From IMG/VR virus record IMGVR_UViG_3300045997_000053, positions 1 to 22,586 of that record: 22,586 bases of DNA. One strand, given 5' to 3'. Both the position numbers and the translations under genes were made by a program. Of the stretch, positions 6,464 to 13,895 are shown piece after piece. The notes under the pieces were generated by a model. The model was not told the DNA's origin. It ran no database searches and saw only the letters and a list, made by a program, of their open reading frames with translations. Each line of letters starts with the position of its first letter. Position 1 is the stretch's first letter. The DNA is from a virus.

Positions 6464-9292
6464 TTACCTTCCAGCCAATTGCATAGACTGCCTGTTGTCT
6501 TCAACCCGTTTCACAGCCAGCGCATCATCGACGCTACCCACATTGATTGTGGTGCCGCCACCCATGCCGCCAGTGATCAGCGAGGACAACATTTGCATAC
6601 CGAACCCGATACCCTGCTCCAATCCTTGCGAGATGGCACCTTGCCCGCCGATCCCCAGATCGCCAGCGAACTGCTTGTACACACCCATGCCGATATCCTT
6701 ACCAGCAGACAACAAACTGTCCAGGGTGTTACCAACAATATCGTCAGTCTTCTGAGTTTGGTTACCGTATTCTTTCGAATACCCAAGCTGTTCCTTCTGG
6801 AGAGAAAGAATGTCCTTGATGTTCTGAAGTTCCTTCATCTGGCCGCGAAGGTTCTCTTTCTGCGCCTTGTCTTCTTTCGGCACAGCATCCAACTCAACCT
6901 TCAACGACTTCTTCTGCAACTCCAGCGCAGCCATTGTCTCTTTGAGTTGGTCCTTGAAGTCCGGCATCTCAATGCCGCCCTTCATGGCTTCACTGATAGC
7001 CTCAGCCAAGGCAGTAGCACGGTCGATGACCGACTGCTTACCTTCATCCAAGCCGTTGACGAAACCTTGGGTGACGTTCAAGCCGATATCTTTGAACACC
7101 CCGGAAGGTGATTGGATGTCCAGCTTGACGGCGGCAGCCGCTGTGACGGCAGCGGCCAGGGATTGGGCGGCAGCGACAGCTTGACCGATACTGGCGGTGA
7201 TACCAGCAGCCATACCGGCACCGACCTGGGCACCCGCCGCCTGAGAGGCGGCGAACAACTGGGCACCGATCGCGCCGATAGCAGCCGGGAGGGTTTGGAT
7301 AGCTGCGATAGCCTGCTGAACCCCAGCCTGCACGGCAGCCACCATACCTTGCATGCCTGTGGTAGCGGCCTGCTGGACACCTTGGAAGGTGGCGTTCACA
7401 ATGTTGATGACACCAGACATACCAACCGACATGGCGGACGATATCTGTGAGCCGATACTGCTCACCGCCGCGCCGATACCCGACAATTGGGTGGTGATGA
7501 ATGTCGGTATCTCAGCCCACGCCGCCTTGAAGGTGGAGAAGTCCGGGGCCGGCAGCGACTCGCCAGACGTGGCCTGCGACAGCGAACCACGCACCTGCTG
7601 CGTCACAGAGTCGATGAACGTTTGGTATTCGGTGACCTTCGCCTCGGCTTGCGCCGTGTCCGGAGGGGCCACAACCGGCTTGATGTCCTCGACAGCCGTC
7701 GCTATCGCCTCGGCACCAGTAGTGATAGACTGCTGCACCGGGGCCAGCGGCGGTGCCGCCGCAGCGGCACCAGTGATACCAGCCGTCAACGACTCAATGA
7801 ACGCCCCACCAGCCTCAGACGCAGGCTGCGTCAACGCCGACTTGTCGAACCCTGAGAAGATCGTGGAAGTCAAGTCAGGGGCGGCACCCGCCCCGCCCGT
7901 CATAGCCCCCTGCAACGAGGAAATGAACTGCTGCCCCATCTCGGTGCCAGCATTCATCACCACATCATGCTGGTCAACGCCGAACATGTTAGCGAGGCTT
8001 TCCCGCATAGACCGCTTCGCGGCCCCCTCGTCAATGATTTCCTTACCACCACCGAACATGGTTTCACCGGTAAGGAACTTCTCCAAAGGAGAACCCTTGA
8101 ACACATTCTTGAAATCGTCAGCAATAGCTGACGGGTCCAACCTAGGCAGCATATTGTCGAACAAATCGACAAAGTTCGACAACCCATTCGAAATGTTTTG
8201 AATATCCCGCAACGTGTCGGCAACCGACTTCAACCCGTCATTGAACGAATTGATGCCCTGCGGATTGTTGAAAAACTCAATACCCTTCTTGCCGATATCA
8301 CCAATCAGATCGGCAACAATCTTCAGGGAACCGCCAAGACCATCAAATGCACGGCCCAGATCACCGTTCTCGGTGATCTTCTGAACCCACTCCCCGAACC
8401 CCTTACCCGCTTTGTTGATCCAGTCAGTGATCGCAGGCAATTTCAAAGAGAACTGTTCAGCTAGGCCGATCAGGCCGTCAGTGAACCCGGTCATACCAGG
8501 GCGCATACTCGACAGTGCCGCACCGATATTACGGATCGTCGCTTCGATCTTCGCCATGCCGGGGGCTGAGGTGACAGCATCCACCACCCCGGACGCCATG
8601 TTCGCCAAACCCTTGGTGACAGTCGGCAACGACGCCTGAAGCATAGGGAACACTTTGCCCAGGCGGTCGAACAGCGGGGTGAACTGGTCCTTGACAGCCC
8701 CAGACATAGAGGTTTTCAGATCGGCGAATGGCTGCGCCAGTGACTTCGCGGCCTCTTTCAAGCCGTCCATACCCAATGTGAGGGCGGCGATCGGGGTCGC
8801 TACCGTAGCGATCAAACCGGGAATAGATGCCAGAGCGGCAGAAATCAAACCTAGCAGCGGGCCAGCCACGGCGGTGATGCCGGCCACAATAGCCACAGCA
8901 CCCGCCGCATTGATACCGGTACCGAAACTGGGCTTGAAGTTGCTGATATCCTTACCGCCAGGAAGCAAAGCGGCAATGTCACGCTTCGTCTTCTCAGCAG
9001 CCTGCTGATCAACCTCAGTGCCGACCTTCACTTTCTCCTTAGAGAAAGTGCCCTTCACCCAATCCTTGAACCGTTGGACACCAGTCCGATCAACATCCAC
9101 CTCAATCGTGGCGGTACGATCATCCGCCACAGCGTCAATCTCCGCCGCAGCAGCGGCGGTGCCCTTCGCATTGACCTCAATATCGGCGTCACCGATACTC
9201 TCAAGGACCGCCTTCACCTTCTGACGGAACCCAGTCATGTCCGGAACGACCTTGATGGAAATCCGACCGACTTCAGTGCCCATACCGGCCAT
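6464..9292 (-). CDS. Tape measure protein
   Basis: A 942-aa protein, the longest in the window, directly after the frameshifted chaperone pair, which is where siphoviruses encode the tape measure. ATG 9292 follows AGGTGG. The N-terminus (RISIKVVPDMTGFRQKVKAVL) is typical of the family. A hydrophobic segment at about 127-174 (AAGAVAIVAGITAVAGPLLG) is likely the membrane-active part released on DNA entry. A long Ala/Gly/Gln-rich helical core follows, then a charged coiled coil near 770-850 (ELQKKSLKVELDAVPKEDK) and a Gly-rich end. It sets tail length and occupies the tube lumen. At the usual ratio of about 1.5 angstrom per residue it predicts a tail near 140 nm. No lytic transglycosylase or peptidase domain was seen. 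Confidence 0.96.
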   Translation of the reverse strand: MAGMGTEVGRISIKVVPDMTGFRQKVKAVLESIGDADIEVNAKGTAAAAAEIDAVADDRTATIEVDVDRTGVQRFKDWVKGTFSKEKVKVGTEVDQQAAEKTKRDIAALLPGGKDISNFKPSFGTGINAAGAVAIVAGITAVAGPLLGLISAALASIPGLIATVATPIAALTLGMDGLKEAAKSLAQPFADLKTSMSGAVKDQFTPLFDRLGKVFPMLQASLPTVTKGLANMASGVVDAVTSAPGMAKIEATIRNIGAALSSMRPGMTGFTDGLIGLAEQFSLKLPAITDWINKAGKGFGEWVQKITENGDLGRAFDGLGGSLKIVADLIGDIGKKGIEFFNNPQGINSFNDGLKSVADTLRDIQNISNGLSNFVDLFDNMLPRLDPSAIADDFKNVFKGSPLEKFLTGETMFGGGKEIIDEGAAKRSMRESLANMFGVDQHDVVMNAGTEMGQQFISSLQGAMTGGAGAAPDLTSTIFSGFDKSALTQPASEAGGAFIESLTAGITGAAAAAPPLAPVQQSITTGAEAIATAVEDIKPVVAPPDTAQAEAKVTEYQTFIDSVTQQVRGSLSQATSGESLPAPDFSTFKAAWAEIPTFITTQLSGIGAAVSSIGSQISSAMSVGMSGVINIVNATFQGVQQAATTGMQGMVAAVQAGVQQAIAAIQTLPAAIGAIGAQLFAASQAAGAQVGAGMAAGITASIGQAVAAAQSLAAAVTAAAAVKLDIQSPSGVFKDIGLNVTQGFVNGLDEGKQSVIDRATALAEAISEAMKGGIEMPDFKDQLKETMAALELQKKSLKVELDAVPKEDKAQKENLRGQMKELQNIKDILSLQKEQLGYSKEYGNQTQKTDDIVGNTLDSLLSAGKDIGMGVYKQFAGDLGIGGQGAISQGLEQGIGFGMQMLSSLITGGMGGGTTINVGSVDDALAVKRVEDNRQSMQLAGR

Positions 9293-9300
9293 CAGACCAC

Positions 9301-9732
9301 CTACTTCTTTCTCATCATAGACGCCGCCATAGCAGCAAACGAACCAGGCCGCTTAACCTGATCCTCTTTCGGACGGCCATCAGGCAAAGGATACGGGGTT
9401 GGCGGGGCAGGACGCTTCTTCTTCGGGTCCATATTCGCACACAGAAACATGTAGTTCGCCACACGCTGTGCATTCAACTCAGCCACCCGCAGGTAACGGT
9501 CCTCATCCCAGTCGCGGAACTTACGGCCACCGCGCTGCTCCGCGATCGTAGCCGAACCCAACGGCAACCACCCGATATGAATCAACACAAACAGCGGAGA
9601 CACATCACACGTCAAAACGTCCCGCAAATCCAAACCGAAATAGTGCCTCAGGTCAGGGACAAGAGTCTCGCCAAACTCATCAATCAGCTTGGCGAGTTCC
9701 CGGCTTCCCCCGGTTGAGTAGAATCCATCCAC
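9301..9732 (-). CDS. Tail assembly chaperone, frameshift extension (gpG-T type)
   Basis: This open frame is in the -1 frame relative to the upstream chaperone gene and overlaps its 3' end by 49 bases. In lambda-like and L5-like phages the T part is made only by programmed frameshifting. A slip at GGGGGAA (9711-9705) would join residue 106 of the first product to GGA at 9708-9706, giving a 241-aa fusion. The GTG at 9732 has no convincing ribosome site, supporting expression as a fusion. The extension is acidic then basic (LAKLIDEFGETLVPDLRHYFG, then DPKKKRPAPPTPYPLPDG), ending in MMRKK. It should bind the tape measure protein during tail assembly and be absent from the virion. Confidence 0.88.
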   Translation of the reverse strand: MDGFYSTGGSRELAKLIDEFGETLVPDLRHYFGLDLRDVLTCDVSPLFVLIHIGWLPLGSATIAEQRGGRKFRDWDEDRYLRVAELNAQRVANYMFLCANMDPKKKRPAPPTPYPLPDGRPKEDQVKRPGSFAAMAASMMRKK

Positions 9733-10025
9733 GCCTCAAGCACACGCATCGTCAACGCCGCATCGTCACCGATCGCATCCACCAAACGCTGCCCATCGTG
9801 GGACGCTAAGATGATGATCTGCACAGCACAATCCTGCATCACATCGACATCGTTCGTTTCCTGAAGCCGATCCAACTGCTCCATCACAGCGGTGCGCGGA
9901 CCCTTGTCCAAACGCAGCAACGGCTGCAACTCCACAGCAAGCTCATCACCCAGTTCAATCGACACCGGGGCGTACTTCTTCTCAACCTCCTCGCGGAGGG
10001 AATCAAGTGTGAAAATCTTACCCAT
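9684..10025 (-). CDS. Tail assembly chaperone (gpG type)
   Basis: A 113-aa protein between the major tail protein and the tape measure, the fixed position of the gpG chaperone. ATG 10025 (MGKIFTLDSLREEVEKKYAP) follows AAAGG, 8 nt upstream. It is mostly helical and acidic (VELQPLLRLDKGPRTAVMEQL, DDAALTMRVLEAWMDS), which fits the family. Its last seven codons lie downstream of the slippery run and would be replaced in the frameshifted G-T product. The short form should be made in excess and, with G-T, coat the tape measure and recruit tail tube subunits. A hairpin-rich spacer separates it from the highly expressed major tail protein gene upstream. Confidence 0.92.
   Translation of the reverse strand: MGKIFTLDSLREEVEKKYAPVSIELGDELAVELQPLLRLDKGPRTAVMEQLDRLQETNDVDVMQDCAVQIIILASHDGQRLVDAIGDDAALTMRVLEAWMDSTQPGEAGNSPS
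9705..9711 (-). other. Candidate -1 ribosomal frameshift site GGGGGAA
   Basis: Reading the minus strand in the frame of the first chaperone, the codons are CCG GGG GAA. A one-base backward slip re-pairs GGG with GGG and continues as GGA AGC CGG in the T frame. The zero-frame stop comes seven codons after the slip codon. The P-site re-pairing is perfect, but the A-site would change from GAA to GGA, so this is not an ideal X-XXY-YYZ heptamer. Confidence 0.75.
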
Positions 10026-10039
10026 GTGGCGGACCTTTC

Positions 10040-10070
10040 ATAGTTGGCGGCGGGCAAATATAGTTGGCGG
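10040..10070. repeat. Tandem-spaced 11-bp direct repeat (ATAGTTGGCGG), 20-bp period
   Basis: ATAGTTGGCGG occurs at 10040-10050 and again at 10060-10070, exactly 20 bp (about two helical turns) apart, between the major tail protein and chaperone genes. The second copy lies nearest the hairpin that follows the major tail gene. Function is unknown; two same-face protein sites or a simple duplication are both possible. Confidence 0.7.
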
Positions 10071-10071
10071 G

Positions 10072-10108
10072 GAGGAGGGCCAGGGCCCGCCAGGAACTGG
10101 CCCCCCTC
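10072..10108 (-). terminator. GC-rich hairpin after the major tail protein gene
   Basis: GAGGAGGGCCAG (10072-10083) pairs with CTGGCCCCCCTC (10097-10108) with one mismatch across a 13-nt loop. It begins 12 bases past the tail protein stop. A shorter CCCCC/GGGGG pairing (10102-10118 region) could compete with it. No U-tract follows, so partial termination, pausing or mRNA end protection are all possible. Confidence 0.5.
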
Positions 10109-10120
10109 GTCTAGGGGGAA

Positions 10121-10990
10121 CTAGGCGAACAGTTCCTCATTGATCCACTCGAACAAGTTCGCATTCCCATTCTTCAGGAACGTCGCCTTGATCGGCAGCG
10201 AAGCGAAATCATCCACAGGCATCTGGATGGAATCGTCCCGCTTCACCGACGCCTTCGGCGCATAGAACCCAACCCGGCGGTCACCGTCAATGATGATCAC
10301 CAAGAAAGCGTACTCGTTCGTCTTCGACACGTCACCCGACACACCGAACACGCCAGGGGTGCTGGACGCATTCTTGCCGTAGTACAGTTCGAAGTTCTCG
10401 GTGTCGAACTGGTGCAGGAACATCGTCAGGAAGTCGGCAGCCGCATCCGACTGAACCTCCCGCAGCTTAGCATTCTGCCAAGTGCCCTTCACCTCGCTGT
10501 CACCGCCATCGAACCCGAACTCGGGCATGTCGTTGCGGCTGGTGTGGCCGATCTGATCCCAACCGACACCGTCCTGGGTGGCGGTCACCGTCACCGTGGG
10601 CGTGGTACCACCCGTCAGGGTGGGGGTGGCCGTGATCGCATGATCAGAACCCTTCAGGGTACCAACCCAGGACACGGCGAGACCCTTGACAAGGTCTTCA
10701 CCCTGAACCGTCACATTACCGGGGCCGACAGTCGCGAGGGCTTCCAGCGCAGCCTGGATAGCTGCCGCATCGGCATCGTGGGCGAGTGCAGCGGATTCTT
10801 CGGCTTCCACCGTGAGGGTGAAGGTGCCGCCAGTCGGGGAGCCGGTGGTCTTGAGAACCTGGGCCTTGGTGCCGAACGTGAGCGGGTCAAGCGTCTTAAT
10901 CTGGGCCGGCGTCGGACGAGCAGTACCCACTGCCGCCTTGTAAACGTATCCGACCGCCGCAGTCAATACGGCATTGTCATTCTGTGCCAT
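10121..10990 (-). CDS. Major tail (tube) protein with inserted beta module
   Basis: A 289-aa protein starting at ATG 10990 after AAGGAG. The N-terminus (MAQNDNAVLTAAVGYVYKAA) and the block after residue 142 (GWDQIGHTSRNDMPEFGFDG) match the major tail subunit of L5-like phages, as does the end (INEELFA). Homologues of this type are usually about 200 residues. The extra length is an insertion at about residues 42-141 with GSPTGGTFTLTVEAEE, an Ala-rich helix (AIQAALEALATVG) and WVGTLKGSDHAI...LTGG. This is one complete A+B module of the kind found in the distal tail protein. The subunit forms the tail tube; the insert should decorate its outer surface in every ring, which is inference. Confidence 0.93.
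   Translation of the reverse strand: MAQNDNAVLTAAVGYVYKAAVGTARPTPAQIKTLDPLTFGTKAQVLKTTGSPTGGTFTLTVEAEESAALAHDADAAAIQAALEALATVGPGNVTVQGEDLVKGLAVSWVGTLKGSDHAITATPTLTGGTTPTVTVTATQDGVGWDQIGHTSRNDMPEFGFDGGDSEVKGTWQNAKLREVQSDAAADFLTMFLHQFDTENFELYYGKNASSTPGVFGVSGDVSKTNEYAFLVIIIDGDRRVGFYAPKASVKRDDSIQMPVDDFASLPIKATFLKNGNANLFEWINEELFA
10568..10867 (-). other. Inserted A+B surface module in the major tail protein
   Basis: About 100 codons that interrupt the otherwise familiar tail-tube sequence between TLDPLTFG and GWDQIGHTS. It has the A-half signature SPTGGTFTL plus Ala-rich helix and the B-half signature WVGTLKG and LTGG. It resembles the units of the distal tail protein but in the uninterrupted A-then-B order. 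Confidence 0.8.
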
Positions 10991-10994
10991 GAGG

Positions 10995-11423
10995 CTAACT
11001 CCTTGATGTGTGTCTCGACGGTCTTACGCCGAATTGGATGAGTCCCTGGATGCGCCAGGTATCCATGAAGGGCGAATCAAACAGGGAAGCCCCCATTGTT
11101 TCCCTAATGGAATGCAGATATCCTGCGGGTGTCTGTGTCTGATACAGCACCGCATCATATAGCGCCTCTAGCGCATCACTGTACAGGAGCTCAGTCTCAA
11201 CCAAGCCCTCACTGCCAAAGGCAGTCATCTCCACCACTGGGAAAGCCAACTCTTTCGGCTTCGTAGGGTGGCGTCCTCCACGGCCCTCACTCCAAGGACG
11301 TAGATTGATCAGCGGAAACTTACGGTAGTCAACGTCCGGGTAGTACGTTGAGAAGTTGACATCCGGAAGTTTCGCCCTCAAAATCGGGAGAAGTACCGCT
11401 TGGATGCGGGGCAGCTTACTCAT
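10995..11423 (-). CDS. Tail terminator protein
   Basis: A 142-aa protein just before the major tail gene, the usual position of the tail terminator in L5-like phages. ATG 11423 overlaps the previous stop (ATGA). The N-terminus (MSKLPRIQAVLLPILRAKLP) is a helix followed by PDVDYRKFPLINLRPW, and the C-terminal part has a strand-rich segment ending in WRIQGLIQFGVRPSRHTSRS. The RKFPLINLR-type segment and the overall size fit the family of phage tail terminators that cap the tube and join it to the head connector. Assignment rests mainly on position and length. The next gene's ribosome site overlaps its last codons. Confidence 0.8.
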   Translation of the reverse strand: MSKLPRIQAVLLPILRAKLPDVNFSTYYPDVDYRKFPLINLRPWSEGRGGRHPTKPKELAFPVVEMTAFGSEGLVETELLYSDALEALYDAVLYQTQTPAGYLHSIRETMGASLFDSPFMDTWRIQGLIQFGVRPSRHTSRS

Positions 11424-11806
11424 CCACGCCCGCCCTTCACATTGAATCCGACACCCGGCCCGGACAAAGCCAACCCAGCCCCGGTCAAAATGTATGTCGC
11501 TTCAGGTGCAGCGGTATCAGTGCCACCAAACACACCGGACGGGTTGTGCCCGAACTCCAAGGCCATCGCATTCGAACCTTCAAGGCTGAACCAAGCGTCG
11601 GGGCGCAATGCACCTTTGTCAGTGTCGTAAGGACCATGAGGCCAGAACCGGGTATGTGTAGACGATCCGCGAACCGCTTCCAAATTGGCATGGGCCAGCT
11701 TCTCGCCTTTGTCGGCGCAATCTTTCGTAGCCTCCCCAACCTTGGGGATTTTCGCCAACTTGGAATACATCACAGTCTCACCATCAAGGTGCTCGATAGT
11801 TGCCAT
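11420..11806 (-). CDS. Tail completion / head-tail joining protein (HK97 gp10-like position)
   Basis: A 128-aa protein. ATG 11806 overlaps the TAA of the preceding stopper gene (TAATG). It carries an N-terminal helical part (KLAKIPKVGEATKDCADKGEKL), then HTRFWPHGPYDTDKGALRPDAWFSLEG and a Gly-rich end (GFNVKGGRG). Actinophages commonly encode a protein of this size and style here. The segment NAMALEFGHNPSGVF is typical, with a conserved-looking EFGH motif seen in gp10-like tail completion proteins. A role in completing the tail or joining it to the head follows from position. No enzyme motif was seen. Confidence 0.78.
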   Translation of the reverse strand: MATIEHLDGETVMYSKLAKIPKVGEATKDCADKGEKLAHANLEAVRGSSTHTRFWPHGPYDTDKGALRPDAWFSLEGSNAMALEFGHNPSGVFGGTDTAAPEATYILTGAGLALSGPGVGFNVKGGRG

Positions 11807-12156
11807 TACGTTCTCCGGACTGTGTATGTGTGATGCGCCGTGCGAGGTGACGAATTGTAGACGTTCACGTCACCGAAAATAGACCACCGCTGGCCCCGCC
11901 ATTCGATCACCGACTGCGCCCCCAAGATAGGGAACCCGCGAGGGAACCTCACAGTATACACTTTCTCGGTCGCATAGCCCTCAAGGTCTTGCTCCGCACG
12001 CCGTGCAGATGTACCCGACTGGCCCTGAACTTGGAAGCGGCACCTAGCCCAAACGCCCTCTTTCGACGCCTGGGTTTTGATATTCCCGTCAGCGTCAGTG
12101 AGAACCACCTCAGGGAACACAATCACATCCTCAGTAGTGTAGTCGAGCAAACTCAT
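11806..12156 (-). CDS. Head-to-tail stopper
   Basis: A 116-aa, beta-rich protein between the adaptor and the tail completion protein, where siphoviruses encode the connector stopper. ATG 12156 lies one base past the adaptor stop, with AGGGG upstream inside the adaptor gene. Strands are suggested by VIVFPEVVLTDADGN, VYTVRFPRGFPIL and QSVIEWRGQRWSIFGDVN. The last of these, WRGQRWSIFGDV followed by YNSSPRTAHH, resembles the C-terminal strand pair of small beta-barrel stoppers. It should close the DNA exit channel under the adaptor until ejection. Assignment is by position, size and predicted fold. Confidence 0.8.
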   Translation of the reverse strand: MSLLDYTTEDVIVFPEVVLTDADGNIKTQASKEGVWARCRFQVQGQSGTSARRAEQDLEGYATEKVYTVRFPRGFPILGAQSVIEWRGQRWSIFGDVNVYNSSPRTAHHTYTVRRT

Positions 12157-12157
12157 A

Positions 12158-12535
12158 CTACACCCCTGAATCGTCTAGGACCGGGGTCAGGAACGACAAC
12201 CTGGTGCGAACCACACCCAACAGTTCCCATTCTTCAGGGAGAATCTCTAACCGGCCCGCGATCGTCTGCTGAGACAACTGGTATGTGTAGTTGCCGTCAG
12301 TTTCCGACACGTAACCTTCAGGGTTACGTGCCAGACGCAGCACCGCCTCAGCCTCAACCAACTTGAGGTCTTCCAGTTCGATGCTGCCGTCAGCGATCTG
12401 CTCATCCAGGTCCGGAATGCGTCGGAGGATCATCCGTTCGACATCATCCAAACGGACCTGGATGGCGGCGGCTTCTTCAGGAGTCGGAATACGCGCCCAA
12501 CGCACCGACACATCTTCGAGTGATGCGTAGGCCAT
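12158..12535 (-). CDS. Head-to-tail adaptor (Gp19/Gp15/Gp42-like)
   Basis: A 125-aa protein starting at ATG 12535 with AAGGAG 8 nt upstream. The N-terminus (MAYASLEDVSVRWARIPTPE) and the helical body (IQVRLDDVERMILRRIPDLDEQI, LKLVEAEAVLRLARNPEGYVS) match the all-helical adaptor family annotated as phage protein Gp19/Gp15/Gp42. The GNYTYQLSQQ segment and the C-terminal helix with WELLGVVRTR also fit. It should form a dodecameric ring under the portal. It lies between a Pro-rich head protein and the stopper, as expected. Confidence 0.88.
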   Translation of the reverse strand: MAYASLEDVSVRWARIPTPEEAAAIQVRLDDVERMILRRIPDLDEQIADGSIELEDLKLVEAEAVLRLARNPEGYVSETDGNYTYQLSQQTIAGRLEILPEEWELLGVVRTRLSFLTPVLDDSGV

Positions 12536-12538
12536 ATT

Positions 12539-12865
12539 TCACGCTCCTTGTGTGGGCTTAGGGCTGCGCCGCTTCGGCGCTGGGGCTGGCGGAGGTGCCG
12601 GTGCAGGCTCCTCAGCCGGGGTTTCAGCAGGCGGCTCAGGCTCCACAGGCGGAGGCGGAGTAGTCACCTGCTGCACAGGCGGAACAACCGCAGGCGAATA
12701 GCCTGGAATGTTCTTAAACCCGAACGCATAGTCACCCGCCACACGCGCAGGCCAACCATAGCCTGGGGCAGGCTCAGCGAACCTACCTGTGGCGATCAGC
12801 TTGTCGCCAAGCTCATCGTCAACCTCAACCAAACCTGCTGTCACTACATTTTGCAGAATTGCCAT
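12539..12865 (-). CDS. Small head-region protein with long Pro-rich tail
   Basis: A 108-aa protein immediately downstream of the major capsid gene and its hairpin, with ATG 12865 after GAAGGAG. Residues 1-58 form a compact domain (MAILQNVVTAGLVEVDDELGDKLIATGRF, WPARVAGDYAFGF). Residues 59-108 are almost only Pro, Glu, Ala and Thr (TTPPPPVEPEPPAET, APAPPPAPAPKRRSPK), so the second half should be an extended, disordered arm. L5-like phages often have a small protein of unknown role here. The N-terminal part could be a head-tail connector or capsid-associated domain. Function is not assigned. Confidence 0.75.
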   Translation of the reverse strand: MAILQNVVTAGLVEVDDELGDKLIATGRFAEPAPGYGWPARVAGDYAFGFKNIPGYSPAVVPPVQQVTTPPPPVEPEPPAETPAEEPAPAPPPAPAPKRRSPKPTQGA

Positions 12866-12883
12866 GTCTCTCCTTCAGAGAGG

Positions 12884-12910
12884 GGAGGGGCCGGGATCGC
12901 CGGCCCCTCC
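12884..12910 (-). terminator. Strong GC hairpin after the major capsid gene
   Basis: GGAGGGGCCGG (12884-12894) and CCGGCCCCTCC (12900-12910) form a perfect 11-bp stem with a 5-nt loop. It begins 12 bases past the capsid stop and ends before the ribosome site of the next gene. No U-tract follows (CCTCTCTG), so it may be a partial terminator or an mRNA-stabilising stem. Confidence 0.6.
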
Positions 12911-12922
12911 ACCACGGGTTGA

Positions 12923-13876
12923 CTAGGCAGTGACAACGTCCGTCAGCTTGACGAACGCATCCTTGTCATTGACCAGGACGCCGAACTCGGCCTCAACTCG
13001 GACGGCAACCAAGTTGTTCTGCCAGAGCGACACGATACCAGAGCCGTCTTGCGCGGCACTGAGGTCGAGAGTGGCCTGATCCGACACGTCATACGAGATG
13101 CCGCCGATCTGGCCCCACACAACCTGGCCCCAGTCACCGACATAGCCGATCGTGGTACCATCCTTGACGTGATCCGACAAGTAGGTGGGACGGCCCAGAA
13201 CACGACCCGAACGGAACGGGGCGTTGATGTCCTGGTAGGTGGCCTCAATGAACAGAGGACGCTGCGCGGCATCGACGGCACTGTTGAGGATCGGCTCAGC
13301 CGCATTGTCCAGCAGGGTGCCAGTCCACTTCTTGCCGTCCTTCAGGAGGAGGTCAAGCGCGGTGTTCAGCGCCGTGTAGGAGTTCGAGCCAAGCTCCGGA
13401 CCCTTACCCGCACCGAGCGGATCAGCCAGCGACACCGACTTGGTGGTCTGGCCGACATACGCCCCGAACGGGGTATCGGTGCCGTTGAGGACAGCCTCAT
13501 CGAATGCGAGTGCGATCGCCTCAGCGACCTTGGTCCGCATCACATTGAGGTAGTTCAGCGGGTTCGCCCGCACAACCTCAGACGAGGCTGCGAAGATCGT
13601 GGCGATCTTGTGGGGGACGATGTCCTGCTTCGAGAAGTCGCCCTTGGTGACCGGTTTCTGACCGCCCTCACCAACCCACTTGGCGGTAACGTTACCGGTC
13701 CAGTGGGGGATGCGGACACCAGAAGGTCCGAGCGGAATCTTCTGGCAAATCTGCTGAACCACCGAGGTCTTCTCCACAACCGCGAAGTAGTCCTGGGCGA
13801 CCTCCGGATTGATGAATCCGGAGAATGCAGTGTCGCCGGTCTGGGCGACGGTGGAGGGAGTTGCTACAACTGCCAT
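12923..13876 (-). CDS. Major capsid protein (HK97 fold)
   Basis: A 317-aa protein directly after the scaffold gene. ATG 13876 follows GAAGGA, 10-11 nt upstream. Sequence features match HK97-fold capsid proteins of L5-like phages: FSGFINPEVAQDYFAVVEKT, then VVQQICQKIPLGPSG with the P-domain helix region following, TAKWVGEGGQKPVTKG, and the spine-helix region VMRTKVAEAIALAFDEAVLN. The C-terminal half has the A-domain strands (GRVLGRPTYLSDHV, LWQNNLVAVRVEAEFGVLV). It forms the icosahedral shell. A GC-rich hairpin immediately downstream may limit read-through or protect the mRNA, which would suit high expression. Confidence 0.95.
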   Translation of the reverse strand: MAVVATPSTVAQTGDTAFSGFINPEVAQDYFAVVEKTSVVQQICQKIPLGPSGVRIPHWTGNVTAKWVGEGGQKPVTKGDFSKQDIVPHKIATIFAASSEVVRANPLNYLNVMRTKVAEAIALAFDEAVLNGTDTPFGAYVGQTTKSVSLADPLGAGKGPELGSNSYTALNTALDLLLKDGKKWTGTLLDNAAEPILNSAVDAAQRPLFIEATYQDINAPFRSGRVLGRPTYLSDHVKDGTTIGYVGDWGQVVWGQIGGISYDVSDQATLDLSAAQDGSGIVSLWQNNLVAVRVEAEFGVLVNDKDAFVKLTDVVTA

Positions 13877-13895
13877 GATTGGTTATTCCTTCATT

